Shown here: positions 53,101 to 61,800 of the stretch, in pieces
How positions within the stretch are numbered: the first letter of the stretch is position 1
Layout of the letters: the number at the start of each line of letters is the position of its first letter
From: Euglena gracilis
Lineage: Eukaryota > Euglenida > Euglenophyceae > Euglenales
DNA length: 64,000 bases
Reading direction: 5' to 3'
Assembly: GCA_039621445.1 (NCBI GenBank)
Contig: CP154956.1
Coordinates: 22,238,001 to 22,302,000 of the forward strand
Translations under genes and position numbers: made by a program
The notes under the pieces: model-generated
The model's database searches: none
The model's input: the letters and a program-made list of their open reading frames with translations, nothing else
What the model was told of the DNA's origin: nothing

Positions 53101-54855
53101 GCCGTAGTCTGGTGGCAAGCTTTCCATACCAGGCCTATCGTCCTGGGGGTCACGGAGATGTATATACACCTCCATGACGTAGGTGGTCCAGGCTCGCCAC
53201 CAGAACTGTTGCAGCATAAAAATACGCTGCTTATGGACGCGGCGACTTTTGCCCTGGACATCCGGGGCGTCGCGGCACACATGCATAAGCATGCGGCGTC
53301 CCATCTCCAGGCCCGGGTTATCCCGAGGCGGTGGAGGACTTCCGCGTACGCCGAATCCCCAGAAGTCGACAGGAAACTCCTGCCGGCAATACTTACAACA
53401 GAGGTCATACCTCTGTGGGTAAGCCAGGGAAACGCGCTTAACGCGGAAGGTGGAGCCGTAATGGCTCACCAGCCACACCTGGAGGTTGTTGCACCACAAC
53501 ACCTCGATCAGGCGTTCGATGTCGGGGTTCAGTGGGTAGTATTTCCACTGCACACCGAGGGGCCCGACTGTGTGAATACAGTCGAAGATTGCCTTCAGCC
53601 TTCGGGCCAACACATGCTGGTCCCGAAATACTAACTGGTGCAGGTAACTGCGGCCAGTGGAGTCGCTGAAGAGACCCCAGTTCTGGCAGGGGTATCCCAG
53701 CCAAAACCAGAGTTCCCAGAAACCCGGCTGGGCATCCAGCAAGGGTCTGCCACCTTCACCTTCGAAGGCGTACAGGTCAATTCCGTAATGGAATTGTCTG
53801 ACTCTGTTCTCGGTGTGGTGTAATACCACCTCGATGACTGCCTCCGGAGGGGTGACGGGGCGGTTTCCTGCAACATGGTAATCATGCTGCATTCGCCAGC
53901 CTTCGTCCTCCAGCTCCTCCTTGAACCTGAGCATTTGCTCAAAGTCCGAGAGGACTTCTGCTGGTTCTTCCTCCTCCTCACGGGCTGTACCCTTACCCTT
54001 GCCCTCACCCTTACCTTTGCCGGCCACGCCTTTGCCTTCTCCCTTGCCTTTGCCCTCAGCCTTACCTTTGTCCTTCCCTGTCTGGCGAATACCAGAGGGT
54101 CGGGCGCTCGGTGCGGCAGGAGTCGGTTCGGTACCTTCCCATTCCATCTCTGGGGAGGGACCTTGCCGTTCCGCTGCACGTCGCGGTGACGGCGTGGCTG
54201 GGCGCTGGCTAGGAGCCTGGCGTGGGCTTGGTTTCGGCGTAGGAGGGCGCGGCTCCTTCCATACCGGAGGGATCGGCGGAGGCATTGCGGCAACAGGACG
54301 GCTCATCGCTGCCTGTGCCACTGCCGGTGGTTGCCCGGCCAGGGTATCCTGGCTGGCTTCCACCTGCATTGCCGCACCGCCTTCCGCGTCCCGTGGGCTG
54401 GGTCGCCTGGGCTGTGGGGTAAGGTTCTCCGTAACCCTATCGCGCTTCAGGGTGGCAGGTAATCCTGCCGCTCCTGCCGGGGGCTCACCGGGTAATACCG
54501 GGGTCGCCACCCGCAGCTGCGGCTGGTACGGATGGTAGGGGGTGTATCCACGACCCTGAAGGGCAGCCAGAGAGGCGTAATACCTCGTCCGGTGCTCTTC
54601 AGACGCGAATACTGGCTCCTGCAGGAAGTGCCGAGCAAGCTCATCCTGCTCGGTTCCCGGAGGTGCCATATGATAGTAGGGAGCCTCCTGCCGACGGGGG
54701 ACATCCCCAGTCTGGACAGGGGCTGCACTGGGCGGTCGGGCTGCCTCACGGTGGGGAGGTTCATCCTCCACCACTATGGGCTCCTCCTGCCTCCGTGGCT
54801 CAACGCCAGGGGCAGGGGCGACCGATGATGCTTGTCGCATCCAGGTCATGACCAT
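50107..54855 (-). CDS. Element 3 copy 2: ORF3, long open frame downstream of pol (1582 codons)
   Basis: A single minus-strand frame of unknown function. Residues 1-300 are disordered, Pro/Arg-rich, ending in a Lys/Gly-rich run (260-290). Conserved domain 1 (about 303-720) has FWELWFWLGYPCQNWG, GVQWKYYPL, a CxxC at 487/490 and HVC at 525-527, then a Trp-rich helix (WWRAWTTYVMEVYIHL). A second disordered linker (740-1170) holds the conserved SLGGRVLG...TPRG segment (874-898) and many DEP tripeptides. Conserved domain 2 (1174-1560) has Cys at 1257, 1260, 1273, 1291, 1296, 1299, 1324 and 1327 and His at 1261 and 1271, compatible with two zinc sites. No signal peptide or clear membrane span was seen, so it is not an obvious Env. 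The N-terminal ~250 codons present in copy 3 are missing. Its integrity over 4.7 kb is remarkable among so many broken frames. Confidence 0.85.
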   Translation of the reverse strand: MVMTWMRQASSVAPAPGVEPRRQEEPIVVEDEPPHREAARPPSAAPVQTGDVPRRQEAPYYHMAPPGTEQDELARHFLQEPVFASEEHRTRYYASLAALQGRGYTPYHPYQPQLRVATPVLPGEPPAGAAGLPATLKRDRVTENLTPQPRRPSPRDAEGGAAMQVEASQDTLAGQPPAVAQAAMSRPVAAMPPPIPPVWKEPRPPTPKPSPRQAPSQRPATPSPRRAAERQGPSPEMEWEGTEPTPAAPSARPSGIRQTGKDKGKAEGKGKGEGKGVAGKGKGEGKGKGTAREEEEEPAEVLSDFEQMLRFKEELEDEGWRMQHDYHVAGNRPVTPPEAVIEVVLHHTENRVRQFHYGIDLYAFEGEGGRPLLDAQPGFWELWFWLGYPCQNWGLFSDSTGRSYLHQLVFRDQHVLARRLKAIFDCIHTVGPLGVQWKYYPLNPDIERLIEVLWCNNLQVWLVSHYGSTFRVKRVSLAYPQRYDLCCKYCRQEFPVDFWGFGVRGSPPPPRDNPGLEMGRRMLMHVCRDAPDVQGKSRRVHKQRIFMLQQFWWRAWTTYVMEVYIHLRDPQDDRPGMESLPPDYGDPVEGPRRRRVIADLRPNWHLAGIDLEEHLRRQFGGTLDREVFLQLMTYPKAILDLGMPILACVQEFEDGFFEVWEDTRYRGFLGPNRPANAWVQPSWPPPWPNSASSSTLAFYRLADAQGCRWHPDDPRSPEDLRAFIAPEDEPLARRRREASVASTTAIPRREERDRSPSVTILEAAPPSPTGTAVSFVSAPRAAGERSVSPAPATAPVCPPVGGDQELPEEEGENVEDILYAALHAPAQPRPDEAPAGDIPVAATPVPTAEPPAEVTGMVVEDILEEPTSPAARTSLGGRVLGAVVTGITAVAAALTPRGGGVASSSAAEVVETPDVGVPTPPSPATVQPPSGDEPQPTEPSVAPATAEDQPPVAPAPAVVEDQPPRPDVEMEVEEIPPRPPTPRRVPAAPRTMAEFLGAPAPVEAPIPVTTTVPRLVGQDEPVRRRPAEQPQERMPTPRSVMRDPAVSMPASPRRQTSTPAPSAPDTRSKPQASSPDSGSAKPKGGKSGAAPCKPPSKGGDGKPPPKGGAGGQTGGQPKGPTTMHDYSAVASSGYGQSKPKGKARGRQAQSSAGSTDEEQDEPASPPVSADAQLWTQDILTRLGTVEERTKKLAAIRHQKGSLNRWIQPLFVRGEPFHYVPEHTWTFWNRRSPRVLAQYFGEDCVLDFQHGTSFAWTCTVCHHVRHNQPLVHVCKRQVQSSWFHHRAYVPNCVALVCGECLNAWKHSLNYSYSENAHDRDIPALCINCIGGKFVQTADGAVTTIVPQHWETLEKWKKEYKQVEGRLKHSDFRKVESYRHTGMAREFQIDAGAMRLAVEEHAKVRMPYLWTDGDWETQVYPLFSKRQHGGYALPLWPPEEHDLVDFRGWLAAVLRPHTARVRTARWMYDINFKQTPGMPPQVPANHPRMNYIIWPVMLPRIFWEQLQRYLQHHAERTREKLPDNWIKDWETPSFDVNDPELNTIRSESAPPRSPRQLELVEDPLGDPQHDYWREVRERPANKGR

Positions 54856-54865
54856 GTGTTGGACG

Positions 54866-55169
54866 AGACCAGGGAGGGGACACCCCTTCAGATGTCAGAG
54901 AAGAACAAGCACAACTGGGTTTTCCAATGTTTACACGATTTTGAAGCACAAGTACCAAATTTTTGGTTCGGTGGGAGAATTTTCCGGTAAGCAGCAGCAC
55001 ATGGGAGCCTGTGGATTCCTTTGTGCAACCAGGAGGAAGAGTTAATGAGGTTTTCAAGAATTATTGTGTGGATCACAATTTACAACCTATCCTACGCCAG
55101 GCGCTCAGAATGTTTTGCGACGTTTCAGAATGCGAAGGGAGGTTGGCATCTCAGGAGACAGCCTGGCAG
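54866..55169 (+). pseudogene. Element 1 pol 3' end with chromodomain (orphan fragment)
   Basis: It starts at GACCAGGGAGGGG, matching the last ~50 bases of pol in units 1 and 2, then runs past the point where those units are cut. It encodes KYQI, an extra-T frameshift, then VRWENFPVSSSTWEPVDSF and a helical tail (VNEVFKNYC). The pattern of an aromatic in each strand and WEP is that of a chromodomain, so element 1 belonged to the chromovirus-like group. It is bounded on the left by truncated copy 2 and on the right by the copy 3 LTR. Confidence 0.8.
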
Positions 55170-55594
55170 TGTACGTCCAAAGCTTTCCCTTTTCCCCTTT
55201 TTGGAACTTTCTGTAAAAGCCTTTCGCTTTCGCCTTGGTGCGCAGCCTACTTATGGTAGGGAAAAGTCTTTGGAGTAACGAAAAGTGGTTTTCCCCTTTT
55301 CTTCCCAATTCCCCAAGAAGCAAAGCACAAGGCAAAGATTCAGAAGTTTTCTTCTGAGATCAAAGTTGATTGTTCTGAGGGTTTTTCCCTCTGACAAAAC
55401 CAATGGTGAAACTTGGAGATTGTGAGAGTAAAGAATACCACCTGTGGGGGAAGGAGAGAAAAGTGCTGACGTGTCCAGGGGCAGATCCCAGAAGGGTCTG
55501 CCACGATCTTACCAGCTGTGGGTTTCCACAGTGGTGCGACCGTCACCGAACCCACTCTGCAGATATCCTACAGAGCTGGGACGTGCCTGGTACA
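55170..55594 (-). repeat. Element 3 copy 3: 3' LTR (425 bp)
   Basis: TGTACGTCCAAAG...CCTGGTACA. It shares GAATACCACCTGTGG (about 55434) and the terminal TGTAC/GTACA with other family LTRs but is longer and divergent. CATCCCCCTCCC follows at 55595. Confidence 0.85.
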
Positions 55595-56487
55595 CATCCC
55601 CCTCCCAGGGCTACGCCCGATTTCCTTCATGGACCAGGGTTTCCCAGTCCAGTCAGGATATCTGACGCTGCCCCAGGTGGGGTTCACTTCTCCATTCGGT
55701 GTCTCTCCTTTCCGCACAGTGGCGTCCACCCAAAGCCCAAAAACGCGCAAAAGGTTAGCCGCGTTTCGCGGTTACCTATTAGCCGTTTCGGCTTAGGTGG
55801 GGTGTGAAAAAGCCCACTGTGGGAAACGGGGCTTGGCAGGTTTCCTGACAAAGTGTCCCATCCACCCACTTTGGGTGTGCCAAAGGCACGCGGGGTTGGT
55901 CAAGCGATTCGCTGAAAACCCAAGGGAGAGGTGTGGAAGGGGAGGCCGGCTCTTATCCTGGTCATACCCGGATAAGGCTCCTAGGCGGTCATATCCGCAC
56001 TAGGAAACAAAAGCCTACTTACAAAACCGACTGCCGGCGACAGCTTTGCGGGGGTGGGGGGAAAGTAGGGAGGAGCGGGGGGCTGGCTTAGGCCAGAACA
56101 GAATTTTTGCTGTCTGGCAGCCTTAAGGGCCTTAGGGCCGAAAAGTGACAAGTTGGCCTATTATTACGGCGTGCGCGCTGTGTGCTGTGCGTCACTTAGC
56201 GGCTTGCCAGGTTTCCCGGCTGCCAAGGTCTTCACAGCAGTAGCTCCTTCACGACGCAATAAGAGGCGATTACCTCCCGCAGACGGTTTCCGTCCGCATG
56301 GTCACTGGTATAATGGGTTGGGGGGGGGGGGGCTCTTGGATGCTTCCATCCAGAGCGCTGAGGGACACAGACCCAGGTTCATCCCAGGGCTGTTTAGCGA
56401 TTTCCGCTTCCAGTGTATATATATAGATATGTTATGAGCTCCATGAAGGCGCTTACCTTACATGGGCTTGGTAATGCCGTTTCGGCA
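55595..56487 (-). other. Element 3 copy 3: polypurine tract and 3' UTR
   Basis: Landmarks shared with the other copies are the polypurine tract at 55595-55606 and the hairpin arms at 56031-56044 and 56108-56120. A 12-13-base G-run lies at about 56319. No coding potential recognised. Confidence 0.75.
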
Positions 56488-58845
56488 TTACATCCGCTCC
56501 AGCCGCCAATAGTCATGGCGGGAGTCCAAGGGATCTTCCACAAGGACCATCTGGAATTGTGGTGGCTGTGGCCTGTCGACAAGCCAGGTTTCTGGCGAGT
56601 CATAGTCGAAATCAGGTGCGATCCAGTCCCGAACCCATCCTTCGGGTACTGTCTGCTTGGTGGCACTCGCTCTTTCCGCGAGAAACCACTGCAGCTTCTC
56701 CCAGAATTTCCTGGGCAAAGTCGCTGGCCAGATGAAGTAGTTTCTCCGAGGGTGATTGGCTGACACCTGCGGGGCATTCCCCGGGTGGAAGTCAATGGGA
56801 ACGTGATAGGCGCATTCCGCCCGGACGGTATGGGGTCGCAATACGGCCCCTAGCCAGTCCTTCCAGGTCATCCCGTGTTTTTCGGGCGGCCATTGTGGTA
56901 GGCACCAGCGACCGTTTCGGTCCTGGGTTGTGAACAGGCGGAAAAGTATCTTTTCCCTGTCTGCTGTCTCCCAGAGGTAAGGTAATCTTACCCCTGCCTC
57001 CTCAGCAGCGAGGCGTATCGCCCCACTGTCGATCTGCCACCCACGGGCCATTCCCGTGTGGCGGTAGTCGTCCAGCTTGAGGTTGGCATACTTGAAGAAG
57101 TCCTTGAACTTTTTGTTCAAGGTGGAGTATTCCTCCAGTGGCTTCTCGGCACTCGGCACGATTGTGCGAACTGCGCCTTCCGCAGTGTGCCAGAAGGTAC
57201 CTCGCAGGCAGTTGACGCAGAGTACTGGTACATTCGTACCATCTCGGTCCGTGTAGCTAAAATTGTGCTTGTGGGTCCAACTGTCCACGCACTTGGCGCA
57301 TACCAAGGCGGCACAGTTGGGGATGTACATATCCTTGTGGAACGATTTCCGCTCCACAGGGTTGCACACATGGACGAGGGGTAATCCCAAGTCAGGGGCA
57401 CTGTTGTACATCCTGTGGCAAACAGTGCAGAGCCACACAAATCGGTTTTCCGATGTTCTGTCGACGAGGAATTCCTCGCCAAAGTATTGGGCCAAAACAC
57501 GTGGTGATCTGGAATTGTAATAATTCCAGGTGACATTCTGGTCAAAGGACCATTTCCGTCCTTGACAGAACAGTGGTTCAATCCACCGATTGAGGCATTG
57601 GTCTGTTCGCAGCTTGTGTTCGATCATCATGTACCTGTTTTTCAGGTCATGAGTCTCAGGATCATCCTGAGTCATCGCATTCCAGTCGATGACAACTTCG
57701 CCTTCCGAAGGTGTCGTAGTCGTAGAGGCGCGGGATTTTCCCTGCCCCTTCGTAGGTGGTTTCGGCTGTGAGGTTTTCCCATAGCCGGATGATGTGACCT
57801 GTGTGAATCCTCCTCCCGAGGCTGATCCTCGAGAAGAAGATGCACCCTGGCCTCCAGCACCACCACCGCCTTTCGGTGGGGGCTGATCACCTGTCTTAGG
57901 TGAGGGTTTGCAAGGCGCGGCACCGGGCTTTGATTTGGCCGGGGCCTTCGGACTTCCGCTTTCCGGAGCATCCGAGGGTCGCCGTTCGGCGTCACGCTTG
58001 CTTGACCAGGTGCGTGGTGACGGCTGGGCCGGGGGTCTTTTCCCCGACACCGAGCGTCGTTGACCTTCAGCAGGGGTTTCCCGAGCTGAGGGTCGCCCTA
58101 CGCGTTCCTTCGCTGCGCTCGTGGGTTTCCCAGGAGCAGCCGTGGAGGATGGTGTGGGTGTGGGCGTCGCCGCTGCACTTCGCGTTGGCGGAGTCTGTGG
58201 TGGGGGCATGGATGTCCGTGCAGCCTGTTTTTCAGGTGCCGATGTCCGTGTGCCCGCACGCTTCGGTGCAGTGACCGCTGTGGGTGGAGGTACGGGCTCA
58301 TCCCGTGCCTCTGATCCCGCTACCGGTGCTGATGCAGGTTCATCCTGCACTGGCACGGGTAGCGTTGTCACCACTGACATTGCCGTTGGTTCGCCCTCCG
58401 TCCGTGTCGTTTCCGACACCGGCGGTGGCGCGGCCATTGGGGGAGGTTCATCCTCCTCCATGGCTGCAGCTTCAGTTGTTTCGTCCGCTGGCTGGGCCGT
58501 TTCCGCCACAGCAGTGGAAGAACTAGCCGCAGTGCCACGTGGGGTGACAACTGCGATCAGTGATCGCAAACCACCGAGTACACGTCCGCCCAGTGAGGGG
58601 CGCCGTTCAGGTCCTTCCCCTGAAGTGGGCTCCTCCACTGGCTCCTCTGTCGTCGGGATTTCCCCGGGGACAGGAAGCTTGAGGCGTAATACCTCAGGCG
58701 TAGGGGTTACCGTCTCCGGCGGGTTTTCCCGCGGAGGGGTCGGTCCGCCAGGCGTACCCAGCGAGGATGGTGACAGTGGGACAGGCGTCAGTTCACCTCT
58801 CGGGATCCTGGTGCTGGGGGCGGTTTCCGCCACAGTGTCCAGCAA
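56488..58845 (-). CDS. Element 3 copy 3: ORF3, C-terminal part (785 codons)
   Basis: It follows an in-frame TGA at 58846-58848 and would be made only by readthrough, reinitiation or a separate start (first codon after the stop is TTG). Residues 1-330 are Pro/Thr-rich with SLGGRVLG...TPRG at 84-104 and DEP repeats. The C-terminal domain has CTVCHRM, LVHVC, NCAALVCAKCVDSW and CVNCLRGTFW in the same spacing as copy 2, then GWQIDSGAIRLA, LPYLWETAD and NHPRRNYFIWPATLPRKFW. The two copies differ at a large share of positions but keep all Cys/His and most aromatic residues. That is consistent with selection on the protein. Confidence 0.8.
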   Translation of the reverse strand: MLDTVAETAPSTRIPRGELTPVPLSPSSLGTPGGPTPPRENPPETVTPTPEVLRLKLPVPGEIPTTEEPVEEPTSGEGPERRPSLGGRVLGGLRSLIAVVTPRGTAASSSTAVAETAQPADETTEAAAMEEDEPPPMAAPPPVSETTRTEGEPTAMSVVTTLPVPVQDEPASAPVAGSEARDEPVPPPTAVTAPKRAGTRTSAPEKQAARTSMPPPQTPPTRSAAATPTPTPSSTAAPGKPTSAAKERVGRPSARETPAEGQRRSVSGKRPPAQPSPRTWSSKRDAERRPSDAPESGSPKAPAKSKPGAAPCKPSPKTGDQPPPKGGGGAGGQGASSSRGSASGGGFTQVTSSGYGKTSQPKPPTKGQGKSRASTTTTPSEGEVVIDWNAMTQDDPETHDLKNRYMMIEHKLRTDQCLNRWIEPLFCQGRKWSFDQNVTWNYYNSRSPRVLAQYFGEEFLVDRTSENRFVWLCTVCHRMYNSAPDLGLPLVHVCNPVERKSFHKDMYIPNCAALVCAKCVDSWTHKHNFSYTDRDGTNVPVLCVNCLRGTFWHTAEGAVRTIVPSAEKPLEEYSTLNKKFKDFFKYANLKLDDYRHTGMARGWQIDSGAIRLAAEEAGVRLPYLWETADREKILFRLFTTQDRNGRWCLPQWPPEKHGMTWKDWLGAVLRPHTVRAECAYHVPIDFHPGNAPQVSANHPRRNYFIWPATLPRKFWEKLQWFLAERASATKQTVPEGWVRDWIAPDFDYDSPETWLVDRPQPPQFQMVLVEDPLDSRHDYWRLERM

Positions 58846-61800
58846 TCACGACCGAGGGCTACGGGTTTCCCGTGCCGGGGGTTCCGCGGGCTGAGGTTCA
58901 TCCTCGGCCATGGGGCCCGCTTCTCCTGTCTCCTCCGCTTCCGGAGGGGACTCCTCTGTGTGTAGTTGGGCTGCAGAACGCGGGTCTTCCCTGCTTCTGT
59001 AGCACCCTTGGGCATTTGACAGGCGGAAAAAGCTAATACTTTCACTCCTGTCAGAGTTGGGGTATGGAGGTGGCCACGACGCTCGCACCCAGCTTCCGGG
59101 TGGAGGTTGAGGCTCATCCTCGTTGATCAGGCAGAGGTCTTCCCACTGCGATCGACGGGCCTCACCCATACCATACTCTCCCGTTTCTTCCAGGAAAGCT
59201 GGCAGTGGTACTGCGTAGCGAGGTTGGGTTAGCTCGCGGGGAGCGAAGAACACTTCGAACTCCTGCCAGTCCAGGATTTCCCCGAACTGGCTCTGCAGGT
59301 GTTCCCGGAGGCCGATTTCTGCCCCCGTCCAGTCCGGCCGCAGGTTTATCCTGCGTCGGTCTGGATCATACGGTCTGGCATCTACCTCGGTGTATCCCCG
59401 AGGTATCCACTTCCTGTGGATATCCACATCGGTGGTCATCTGCTCCAGGAAATATATATATACTTCCAGGACGTAGGTAATCCACGCCCTGTGCCAGTAT
59501 TGTTGGAGCAGAAATATTTTCTGCCGGTGCTGTTTCAGCACCTTCCGGTCTTGCGTTCCGATCTGGGGTTTCCGGCACTGGTGCAGGAGGAATCTCCTGG
59601 TCGGTGGGCTGCCGGCATTCTCGGCAGTCGGAGGCGGTTTTCCGCGCTCCCCGAAACCCCAGAAGTCAACAATGTGGACTTCCTTGCAAAACCGGCATTC
59701 CAGTTTGTATCGTTGAGGGTAGGCGAGGTCCACGTCCAGTACCTTGAACAGCATGCCATACATGCTGTCCAAGAATACTTGGAGGTTGTTTGTGAACATT
59801 ACCGCAACCTGCGCCTGGAGTTTCTCCGGCAGGGGGTAATATTTCCACTGGATTCCCAGTGCGCTGACGGAATACATGTGGTTGAAGATTTCCTTCAACT
59901 GTGCTACGAATGTTTCATCGTCTTCACATGTGTTCAAACAATCGATGTATGTCAGACCGTTTCGGTCGGTGAAAATCCCAAAGTTCTGGCAGGGATATCC
60001 CAACCAGAACCAGAGTTCCCAGAAACCAGACATCTGGTCCAGGACCATTTCATCCGAATGAGGGTATCCCTCAAACGGATGAAGTTCGGTACTGTAGATG
60101 AATCGTTTGCAGTGATCGTGCATACGATCCTGCACCACTGCGAGCACCGCTTCCGGTGGTCGGTGGATCACGTTGCCAGCACGCGTGTACTTTTCGAGAT
60201 CCTGGTCGATTTTCGGCCAGATTTCATCCAAGTAATCGAACAGCTGGTCAGCGTCGTAATCCTTCGTTTTCGAAGGTTCGGCAGCTTTTCCGCCTTTTCC
60301 TGCTGGGGGTCCGGCAGATTTTCCGCCTTTGCCTGGAGGTGGTCCAGCGGGTTTTCCGCCTTTCCCAGATGGGGCTTTCCCACCTTTCTCCTGGCCTTTA
60401 CCTTTACCCTTACCCTTGCCTTTTCCTTTACCCTTGCCCTTCGTGTTGGACAGCCATTCTATCGTCGCCCGATATGGGTCCCAATATTCCCAGTATTCTG
60501 GGTCTTCTTCTGTATACACAGGATAAGTCACGGATTCCGTGCTTGGTGTTCGAGCAAATTCCTGCTCAGCATCACCACGATTCGAGTAAACCGGTGCGAC
60601 TGGGGATGGTCGGGTTTCCCGACGTGCCCGTTCTGCCGTCACGTCGGGCGCTGGCGGAGCTTCCTCCTCAGCGTCGACGCGCATCGCCGCGGGCGGATTT
60701 TCCGACCTCGGCGAGCGGCGTTGTGGCTGCGGCGTCAGATTTTCCGGGCCGCGGTCACGTTTGCCGGCGGCAGAGCTTGTGGGTCGTGCTGGTGGCGCTT
60801 CCGCCACAGCCACGTCCCGCTGTTGCGCTGGTTGACTTGACCGTGATGGAGCTGGGACTCCTGTGAGAGCCGACACAGCAGCATCATACTGCTGGCGCTC
60901 TTCCCGTGTCATTTCCGCCCGGGCAGGGTATCCCTGGCCAGCGGAAACAGGGGGGCGACGTGCGATTTGTCGTTGGATCGTCACAGCATATTCATACTGT
61001 TGACGGTCCTCCTCAGTCTCGAACGGCCGACCAGTCCACGGGTTAACGGGTTCATCCCGTGCCGGGGGAACTGGTGCCGCACGAGGCGCTGTCGCGGCTT
61101 CCCGCGGACGAGCGCTTCGGGCAGAGTCAGACGTCGGGGGAGGATTTCCCTCCGCAGGACGTCGTGGGATAGGGTCAGGTATGGTTGGGTGGGGTTGAGG
61201 TGGATATACGTACTGATCCCGTGGCATTGGCGCCTGCTGGGGGTAATCCCCAGAGACGGTATACTGAGACACAGGCTCCTGCGCAGGATAATCCCGCCGG
61301 GGCACGCGCTCAGGGGATCGAAAAATACTTTCTTTTACACGTGGGTGTTCACTCCGGACAGGTGCTTCCACCGTCTCTTCCTCGGGTAATCCGGGGGAGT
61401 GAGCACGAAAATGTGCAGTGTAAGTGCCAACAGGTGGTACCTGCCTGGCGACCTGTGGCGGGACTTCCACGCCCAGGTCACGCATGGTAATGTCTGCCGC
61501 GAAACCCGACGCGTCCGGGTCGGTGTAATACACCAGACCGGTCATCGTCGCCTGGGCGCACATACACCACAGGGCTGGAGGGGTATTCGCGATGGTCAAA
61601 ACTTTACGGCAGTGGTCATCCCACAATGCCTGTGTGAGTTGGTCTGGTGCCGGGTTTGCGCTCATACGCATAACCCGGTTCATCGTCTCCGCCGTGCGGT
61701 GGATCATCACACCCGCATACGGTGGGAGGCGACGAGAGCCTGATGGCTGAGATGGCCGCGCTTCCGCGGGCATCTGGGTCATCCTGCTACTGCTGCTGGC

